64,000 bases of DNA from Onchidella celtica (taxonomy: Eukaryota > Mollusca > Gastropoda > Systellommatophora > Onchidiidae), in the NCBI GenBank assembly GCA_963931925.1, contig OZ007576.1, positions 15,032,302 to 15,096,301 of the forward strand, read 5' to 3'. The translations under genes and the position numbers were made by a program. Within the stretch, counting starts at the first letter, position 1, and the number at the start of each line of letters is the position of its first letter. The notes under the pieces are model-generated. The model saw nothing but the letters and a program-made list of their open reading frames with translations, did not search any database and was not told where the DNA came from. Positions 39,011-64,000 of this stretch are shown here, piece after piece.

Positions 39011-40585
39011 ATTGCCTGAAATTGGCTTGTCCCAGCACGAGTTTTCTCTCCTATCTTGCCTCTCACACTGAAGGGTTTTGATTATTGAAGTTAAATTTTC
39101 AGCTTTTCTTTCATTTTAATCTACTTTTATCACTCAACTCAGCTTTGGAAAACCCAATCCCACACGATAAAACATTCAGATTTTATTTCACTGTCACAAA
39201 TCATCGGTGGTTTAAAATGCAGGTTATGACAAAGAGCACACACAGCATAAAAAGCCTGTCAATACCTATGAAATGATTGGTTTGATTAGAGATTACAACA
39301 TTCAATGATCCCCCGATGTCTTCGCGAACATTCTGTATAGAAATGCCTCCCACGCCCCGCGGTTCGCACCTCGCTATGCCTGCCAGGCAGCTAGGCAACA
39401 GCAGGCAAACGCTAGGCAACAGCAGCCGAACGCACATCTGGACCGCCCCAACAGCCGATCAACTTGCAGCCAGAGGCGAGGCGTGACCCTCTGCAGAGGG
39501 TAATCAGAATTTAAGCTAGGACTTCTCGCTACATCACATTCTCAGAGAAATGCATACATGCGACTGAAATAGTGAAACGGGTGCAATGCATTGCAAAATC
39601 TAAAGAGTTCCTTGCCGCGCGGACTATTCTTGTCAACAGAACAGGAATGCAGCAATTTACAAGCTAAACTAATCTGAAAATACCATTCATTCATACTAAC
39701 AGACTTATAAACGCACATTTTTCATCGATTTTTAAAAATATAATTTGAACAGCAAGTTTTCATTGTCATGTTCATAGCAGATTTTGTTATTCTACCATCT
39801 CATAAAGTTTCTCGAAAAGGACCCATTAACATTCAATAGCAGAAAGTGCTGAGGTGGCATCTCTGTGGAAGTGCTGAAGTGGCATCTCTGTGACACAACA
39901 ATGTGCAGCGATCACGGAGAAGTGGCTGTCTGCCGTTGCGTTATAAGTTCGAGCGACCAATCAAGTGAATTGATGTTCTTGACACGTTCAACTGATTCTG
40001 ATCACATTTATATCTAGATCTAGACTATATTGTTATGCTTTGATATCTCTTGCTGTACGTAGAGTAAATTATTCCTAGATTACCTCAAACAAACAAAAAG
40101 GTCCACACAAACTCTCTCACTCTACACTTTACCTTTCGATTAGGATGAAAACGACCGCATAGTGAAAAACATCCATAGGTAAAATCAGGTCAAACTTTAA
40201 TTATAATCCTATTTTTTTCCCCGATTATTCTGCTGTCTACGAGGCCGCTTCGGCAAGTACAGGCTATGCGCAAGCTAGCTTCTAGGTGTAGACAAGTCTT
40301 CTTCGTCTTGTTAATCACTGATTATGGACCAGTTCATAAGGTGTAGGTCCCTATAAAGATCATTTTCGGTGGACTACATGTATAACAAACGCAAATAGCG
40401 AGGTAGAATAGAATCTTGAACTGACTAAATGGACTTTGAGTTGGGCTCGATCTGAAAAGCGTAGTAATTTTCGAATTAATATTCGAAAGGTAATCACTGA
40501 TTTTTTTATTATGAGGAATCCTCGCCCCTGCTTGCAGCATCATTTTCTTGGAACTTCGCCCGTTGGCCAATCCTTTGTCGTATGA

Positions 40586-40666
40586 TATAAATAGTGGCAA
40601 ATTGAAACCAGGCCTTTCAGATAGCCACCTCGTCGTGTGAGATTGTCACATCATATCCTGCCCGAG
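40586..40666 (+). promoter_or_regulatory. TATA box and leader exon of gene 3
   Basis: TATAAATA (40586-40593) is followed by a leader containing CGTCGTGTGAGATTGTCACA that ends at 40666 against the donor GTAAGT. The block matches the two minus-strand copies upstream of gene 1. The first coding exon of gene 3 lies 4.9 kb downstream, after a conserved acceptor (ATCACTGATAG) about 30 bp before its ATG. The leader has no ATG, so it is read as 5' UTR. Transcription start inferred near 40615. Confidence 0.65.
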
Positions 40667-40756
40667 GTAAGTTTCACTTTGCATTTTTAAAAATTTCGTT
40701 TCGTCTCATGTTCTCCACAGTTTGTTCTTGCTATAATATTATAATCTACTAGGCTG

Positions 40757-41160
40757 CATAAGTCTTGCAACAAACTTTTAAACGGCTGTAACTTTTGGAC
40801 CGCTGGAGATAATGGAATGAAATAAAAATCCTTGTCATCTTTAATTCAAGTTCTATTGGTCCCACTAATGAACTTGATCTAAACGAGCATTTCAGGCAAA
40901 ATAAAAACGGTCAAAACAATTAACCCGACAAGTTGAAACCTCAGAGATGTTTGTTTTCTCTCTTTCTCTCTCTCTTTTTTTTTTCAGTGTTCTGAACTTC
41001 TTGTTTGGTTGTCAGGACAGTTCATCAATTCATTAGAAGAATGAAAGCTTTTTTTTTCAGAGGAACAATCTTTGTTTATTTTTATTTTTTTTAAATAATT
41101 TTTTGAATGAACCTAATTAGCTCAAAAGTTACAGCCGTTTCAAGTTTGTTGCAAGACTTG
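40757..41160. mobile_element. Mariner-like MITE, about 400 bp
   Basis: The ends are inverted: AAGTCTTGCAACAAACTT with AACGGCTGTAACTTTTG just inside, mirrored by AAAGTTACAGCCGTTTC and AAGTTTGTTGCAAGACTT at the right. TA is present at both outer edges. No transposase is present. It lies in the leader intron of gene 3. Confidence 0.7.
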
Positions 41161-41589
41161 TATATAATATGCGGCATAGTATATTTATATATATTGTAAA
41201 ATAGCTATTAGGCACTACTATTGCTTCGTGTGACAGCCATTTCTATTTTCTGATTCCTTGGTTATTTTCCATTCTCCTCTGGGCGTTTTTTTTCATTGCT
41301 CCCTCGTTTTCTTCTCTATACATGTATTCATAAAAAGAACTACTCTTCTCCCTTTATCACTTCTTTCTTATTCTTCTGTTGCTAATGCACTGGCGTCTAC
41401 CTACAGTTTAGATGTGCCCATGAAAGGAAGAGAGGCGTATCTCTATTTTTGATAGAGGACAGGGGCTTAAATTCTCCAACTATTTGGATTTCCCCCACAT
41501 ATTTTTCTCCTGACCCCTTGAAATGTGAATGTGAAGGTACAATTTTTCTCCTTTTTTTTTCGGTCTATCAAAAGTTTCTTATTTGATGT

Positions 41590-42170
41590 TGATTGAATGA
41601 TTGTATAAGAATCATCGTGAGGCGCCCTACCCTCAATGACCATCTTATCTTTTACGCAAGAGAACTGATTTTTTAAAAATCAGGATGAAAATGAATGATT
41701 GTTGCATACTTTGTTTTGTAATCAAATGTAAACTGTAAAATGTAAATTAAAATTTTGATTAAGAACAAATAATGACGTTTGATTAAAAAATATAAATCTT
41801 GAAGATGTTCTTTTCCACGGTCGATCATTCACCAGTCAAAGGGGATTAACATACATCACATCAAGTCGAAAGTTCAAAATTGAACAAGGAATAAAAACCA
41901 AATTGAAAAATTCAAGTTGATTTACATCATGGCATCTTTTAACGAAACTGGAGCATTTCATGGACGTGTCTGGTCGCTTCTGGTAGGGTCTCATTCTGTC
42001 CCTTCCATTCTGCTGGATTCTGCTCATCGTCTTGCTTCTTCCTACCACAATATGTCTGTTATCTTGGCGACGAGCTTTCTCTAAACTCAAACTCAACACC
42101 TCAGATATGTGTCTGGTCGCCGGCTCATATCTGTAAGGTACCAATAACAAAATCTGTTGACGACAGCACT
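41590..42170 (+). repeat. Direct repeat in the loop, copy 2
   Basis: Second copy of the 38360-39010 block, slightly shorter, in the same orientation. It lies in the same loop and shares the loss of a conserved reading frame. Confidence 0.75.
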
Positions 42171-43280
42171 ATTATAGGATTTGCTTTCACATACTAATGA
42201 TGGAGATAGTTATTTCAAAATGATGAATAATTTATAATTTTACTCAGTGGTGCAAAGATTATTTCTTATTTTTAAATTATGGAAAAAACTGAAGAGCTTA
42301 TTATTGATTTTTAGATGCAATGAAGCATCACTGAAATCTGTTACGATCGAAAGCCAAAAAGTTAAAATAATAGATTCAAATAAAACATAGATAGGAATGA
42401 AACGCTGATTCAAAGTTAGGCTGGCACATTCACACGTCTTCTGTACACGGTGAAACAAACAAAAGGCTGTACTTTGTAAGAAACTGAGTAATTTTAATGT
42501 TGACAAAACTTTTATCCATCTATTCAAAATATCATTGTATTTTGTATAACGACGGTGTGCGACAATGGAAAGGAACAGAAAAACATAAAATCAACAACTT
42601 TATTGTAAGGAGAACATCCACACATAGGCAAAGAAAATTATTAACTGCCGATGTGCATCTATAGCTAGCTGAGTGATTAGAATTATACTTCTGTTGTCAG
42701 ACAAAAATATACAGTCATTTTAATTTAAAATATTGATTATTCATATTCCCTGTTCTACCAGATTACTAAACCATGAAGAAGTGGGAGGATAATATAAAAG
42801 CAAAAAGAGAAACATGCAGGAAATCAATAATACCACCTGCAATCCGCGTCGGTAGCGTCAGCTGATGATGTATGCAATAATCTTGCTAACTGTATAATTA
42901 TTGTATGCAGTTACCCATACAATAGATTTAGTGTGTGCATGCCTGTGCTAAATGTGTATGCATGGTGTGTGTGTAGACAAATTAATGCTTATGTGTTAAC
43001 GTGTAGACGGGTGTGTAGGTATCCGGGCGTGTAAACTAGTCAACGATAAATCTGTAAACCAAATTTCCACTCTTTGGATAAATGAAATTTCATATTCGAA
43101 TCTTCTTCTTCCTCACTGGTTAATGTTTGCTTAAGGATACTTGCAGGGTCAGGCCTAATAATACATATAATTTTCGAAATTCGTTAAAGTTAGGTAAATT
43201 TTGTGCCTTCCCTCTCTCACAGTGGAACTGCTATCGTTGTCTCTGAAAAAAAAAGAAACGCTTTGTAGATAGTCCTTTGC

Positions 43281-45395
43281 CGGTGTAGCAGGCCAGATTA
43301 TACCCTCGCCAGACTACACCCGGGATTAAGCTGGCCTAGTCTGGCCTAGGCCAGTTTATACCTCGGGGTATACTTTGGGCTAGGCCAGACTATACCCCCC
43401 CCCCCACCGGGCAGTCCAGATTATACCCTCTATTTTTTTTTTTTTTAAAACATGGCAAGACCACAGTTTATTTCAACTTTAATTTATATTGTTCATTATC
43501 ACTATCATAAGGTATCATATTGAAGCATACATTCTTGACTCTGGTAAATAATATTATGATACATTTAAGAGGAAATAAACATGCACTAAAAAGCATTGAT
43601 ATACAAAAATGATTGAAAATCCAATCAAATTGATATGATTAGACTTTAACATTAATTTTACTAGTGTCCGTTGGTATTATTATTGTTGTTGTTTTTTTAT
43701 AATTAGTTGTCCATGAGTTAAAACATTTTTGTATTTTTTTGTTTGGCACCACTGACATCTTAGTGGCAATGTATGAAATAATCATAAGGCTCATAAGTGT
43801 AAAATCATCTGAATTTTATTTTAATTTTTGAAAGTCGGAAATGCTTGATCTGTCAGAGCAATTATATCTACATACAAAGTTACAATGAGGCAGAGAGAAA
43901 AGGCCGGGAAAGAACACATAGAGAAAAAAACATCATTTTAATATTCCAACTGACAGATGGTGCAATTCCATCATCCAGCAGGAATTAAATACTTCACATA
44001 AAACTAAATGCACACAAATTTTTTTCAAATGATGAACTTAACCCGTCCAGACCACTTGAAACGTTACAGAATCAGCATCATCATCATCAATTGCCCTGTC
44101 TGGAACAGACATTGGTGATCATGGCCCTCCACTCGGATCTGTCATCAGCCAAACCTCAAGAAGGAGTTGTTGCTGTTGTTGTGACGTTTGTTTCTTGTCC
44201 ATGAATTAAGACTTTCAATGAAAGTTTTTCTCTGTCTATCCCTGCTTTTCCTGCCTTAATCTTCCCTGTGACTGCTAGATGTTCGAGGCTCCTGAGGCGA
44301 CAGATGTGTCCTGAAAATTTCAGTTGCTTTTGTCTTATTGTTTTAATTAATGATCTTTTCAGATCAGAGTCTCTCAATACTGACTCATTTGAATGCTAAC
44401 CAGTAATATACAATGATAACAAAAGAACACCAAATCATCTTATTTACTCTTGGAACTAAAGAGAAATATCAGAATCATCATCATCATCTTGGAATAATAT
44501 AAAGATAAGAGGGAATATAAAAATGACCTGCACATTATTCTGGAATCCATAAGCAGCAATGTGTGTGTACCAACTATAGGTACAAAATATGTATAATCTG
44601 GACTGGTGGAATATAGTTTGGCCTAGCCCAAAGTATACCCCGGGTATAAACTGGCCTATCCCAGAATATACCTGGGGTACAAAATAGACTAAGCTACTTT
44701 AACCCCAATGTAGGAGGCCTGATTATCCCCTCGCCAGACTACACCAGGGGTTAAAGAAGCCTAGCCTATTTTATGTCCCCATGTATATTCAGGGCTCAGC
44801 CAGTTTAAAACCAGAGGTATAATTTAGGTTAGGCCAGTCTATACCCCACTAGTCCAGATTATACTCCCTATTTTTTTATATATATTATAAACAGGTAAAG
44901 ACCACAGTTTATTTCAATCATAGTTTAATTCGTTTTTCTATCACTGTCATCGGGCGTCATAGTAATACATACATACATACATTCTTGACTTCAATCCTTT
45001 TGTATATCAATGCATTTTAATGCATGTTTGTTCCCTCTAAAATGTATCATGATGTACAGAAGTCAAGAATGTATGTATGTACACCAATTTAAACTAAGGC
45101 TGAAATAAACTGTTATTATTATTTCCTCTAAATTGTAGGTCTGTTATGATTTACGGTGTCAAGAATGTGTTCATGTACGTATGTACTGTATTAATATATC
45201 TGATGACAGTGATAAAGAACAGCCTGAAATAAACTGTGGTCTTGACCTGCTTTAAAAAAAAAAACGTAAGGGGTTTATTCTGGACTAGGGGGTATAGTCT
45301 GGCCTAACCCAAAGTAAACCCAGGGTATAAAATGAACCAGTTTAACCACGGATATAGTCTGGGCGGGGGATATATTTTGGCCTGTTACACGGGGC
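43281..45395. mobile_element. Long inverted-repeat element, copy B (composite)
   Basis: Starts CGGTGTAGCAGGCCAG and ends GGCCTGTTACACGGGG, an inverted pair. Inside are two adjoining units of the copy-A family (43281 to about 44720, and about 44705-45395), each with CTGGCCTAG and TATACCCC modules. The left arm of the duplication has an empty site near 37505-37515, so the composite entered as one block. A LINE fragment is nested within. No coding frame for its own transposase was found. Confidence 0.65.
44072..44395 (-). mobile_element. LINE ORF2 tail fragment nested in element B
   Basis: The minus strand reads a segment with LIKTIRQKQLKFSGHICR, then LEHLAVTGKI, the usual C-terminal block of LINE ORF2 polyproteins. 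Copy A lacks it: in copy A the flanking sequence TTACAGAATGCTAACCAGTA is continuous, which fixes the insertion point. No catalytic region present. Confidence 0.75.
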
Positions 45396-45555
45396 CCAGA
45401 AGCATTCACTTCATTTATTTGCTGATTCACAAGATAGTTTCACAAAAAGGCTGTCCCATCAATCGTTTCCAGGAAACGGAGAAGGCCGGAGAAAACGAAA
45501 CTGGGTTGATCTGTGTGAACATCACTGATAGTGCACGCTGTGAGGGAAGGCGACA

Positions 45556-62532
<16,977 letters not shown>

Positions 62533-63259
62533 AAATCCAGCAGCCGCACCGACGCACTTGATGTAGGCTGCGTTTGGCACTAAGACTGACATCTTGTATG
62601 CGAATCGTTTACTTCTTGATTTAAGTTCACTTTTTGTGTCAACTTTTTTACATTTATGTCTTTACATTAATGTGTATTGATTACACTTAAACGTTTTAAA
62701 TATATATGACATTGTTGGTCTCTTTAGCATTTGAGGACATAATAATTTCCTCTGAAATTAAGCAATTTGAAAACATTTCCATGGTGGACTAAATCAGTAA
62801 ATATCATTTTACCCGTGCAATAATCAAGCAATAAATATCTGTGTTGTTTTTTTTATTTTATATAATTTGATGCCAAATTCTAAAACAGATACACCCACCT
62901 CTATAATAAATTAAAGCATCCAATATCAGTTAACATCTTGAGATTGTCAGTTACTTGGTATTATTGCATTTTATTGACAACTATTTTCCAACGAGTGCAA
63001 AATAAAATGCAATACCCCACTATTTGATAATAAACTTTTTTTTTTAAAATAAAAACAAATAAATCATTAACATTTTTCGTAAGAATAAATTGCCACATAA
63101 TTATCAGATTTGGATGTCTGCCAAGAATAGTATAGACATTATTTTGTTTTTTATTTGTCCCGTATTTTTGTAGACTTAATCAGATTGCACACGGCTTTCA
63201 TCGGCCAATGACTTTATTTTGTATTCTTACTCTTATAACTTAGCTCCGCCTGTACAAGC

Positions 63260-64000
63260 TTTAAGAAAGGGAGCATGCAATATGGACATTTTTTTATTTT
63301 TTTTTGCATGTTCGTATTTCTAAAAAAAGAATAGGGAAATCTAGAGGTGTAATAATAAACAGTCGGTGGTTGTCCACTTGTTTACACTGTTGAGATTGGT
63401 GACAAAAGTTTCTCTGAACTGTCTCATTCAAAATGAGGCAATAAACATTTAGACTGATGTCAACAAAGCTGTCTTTTATATCTGGGATACCGGAATGAAT
63501 CATGAGAAAGAAAAAATGAGATTTTCAAAATGCTGATCTTTTTCTATTTTTAATTCGTGCCAACTAATACAAACAAGCAGTTTGATTTTTGCAAGCATTT
63601 TCATTCTGTGCTAGGGCTTCTGTAAGACATTCCATTGAAGTCAGCTGACCATTAATTTGATCATTTTCCCATCTGTCTAGTCGGTGATTCAATGTTTCAT
63701 TCCAATCCTTTGGAGTCAGTTGACCATTTGATCATTTTCCCATCTATCTATTTCAAATTTAAAAAAGCCACCCTTGCTCAGGATGTGATAATCTTATTTT
63801 TCTTTCTCAAGATTTTATCTGGTGTCCCAGATGGAAAGAATTTAGCATTGCTGATATCAGCCTGTTTCAAATTGATTGATAAAGTTTCAATCTTCATGTA
63901 ACATTCCTAATTTTGTCACTGTCCTTGTTGCTTTCCTACCATTGTACAAAGTATTAATTTACCAGTTTTTAGGTCCTGTACTGGATCTACTGCAAATTGT
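63260..64000. other. Right edge without recognisable gene
   Basis: Sequence beyond the inverted duplication. A block with CAGCTGACCATTAATTTGATC near 63642 is repeated with changes near 63716 (CAGTTGACCATTTGATC). No gene seen. Confidence 0.4.

Noticed and set aside
38623..39081. Open frame of about 150 codons as a gene
   Set aside because: It lies in a duplicated block whose second copy (41590-42170) does not keep the frame, and it has no domain I recognise.

Overview
The window reads as a repeat-rich, intron-rich animal genome, most likely a marine invertebrate and plausibly a mollusc (low confidence on the taxon). There are GT-AG and GC-AG introns, TATA promoters with non-coding leader exons, tRNA-derived SINEs, LINE tails, LTR elements, PIF/Harbinger genes and many miniature inverted-repeat elements. 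No bacterial gene, rRNA or CRISPR array was seen. All calls come from reading the sequence by eye; no search or alignment was run.

The host content is a family of three papain/cathepsin L-like (peptidase C1A) genes sharing one exon plan. Gene 1 (minus, about 3.0-13.2 kb) is partial: four exons are visible and the other four are absent or beyond the left edge. Its catalytic cysteine codon is a serine codon. Gene 2 (minus, 31.95-37.32 kb) has all eight exons but carries splice-site and frame damage. Gene 3 (plus, 45.56-62.53 kb) is intact on paper: eight exons, 915 coding nt, 304 residues, Cys116/His249/Asn271. Genes 2 and 3 are the two arms of a large inverted duplication (about 30.5-37.8 and 43.05-63.25 kb) around a 5-kb loop. 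The loop holds a TATA box and leader exon suited to gene 3. In all three genes a 33-bp microexon encodes the active-site cysteine motif.

Left part (0-20 kb): gene 1 with a 2.5-kb minisatellite in intron 3, a LINE tail, two SINEs and a solo LTR, then two upstream promoter-like leader exons. At 16.75-19.25 kb lies an inverted-repeat element that itself holds a solo LTR. Middle (20-31 kb): a decayed PIF/Harbinger transposon whose MADF/BESS gene (plus) and transposase gene (minus) interleave their exons; a SINE has landed in the MADF/BESS reading frame. A 590-bp Harbinger derivative, simple repeats, a MITE and a perfect 89-bp hairpin follow.

Right part (50-60.5 kb): a 10.3-kb Ty3/gypsy-like LTR retrotransposon sits antisense in intron 5 of gene 3. 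It has near-identical LTRs, 5-bp target duplications, a tRNA-Pro type primer site and a purine tract. Its pol has the unusual order integrase, reverse transcriptase, RNase H (Gmr1-type). A second, unrelated solo LTR splits gag-pro from pol, and a pogo/Tigger-like MITE interrupts one LTR. The other arm of the inverted duplication keeps the empty site of this element and of several others, so the order of insertions can be read directly.
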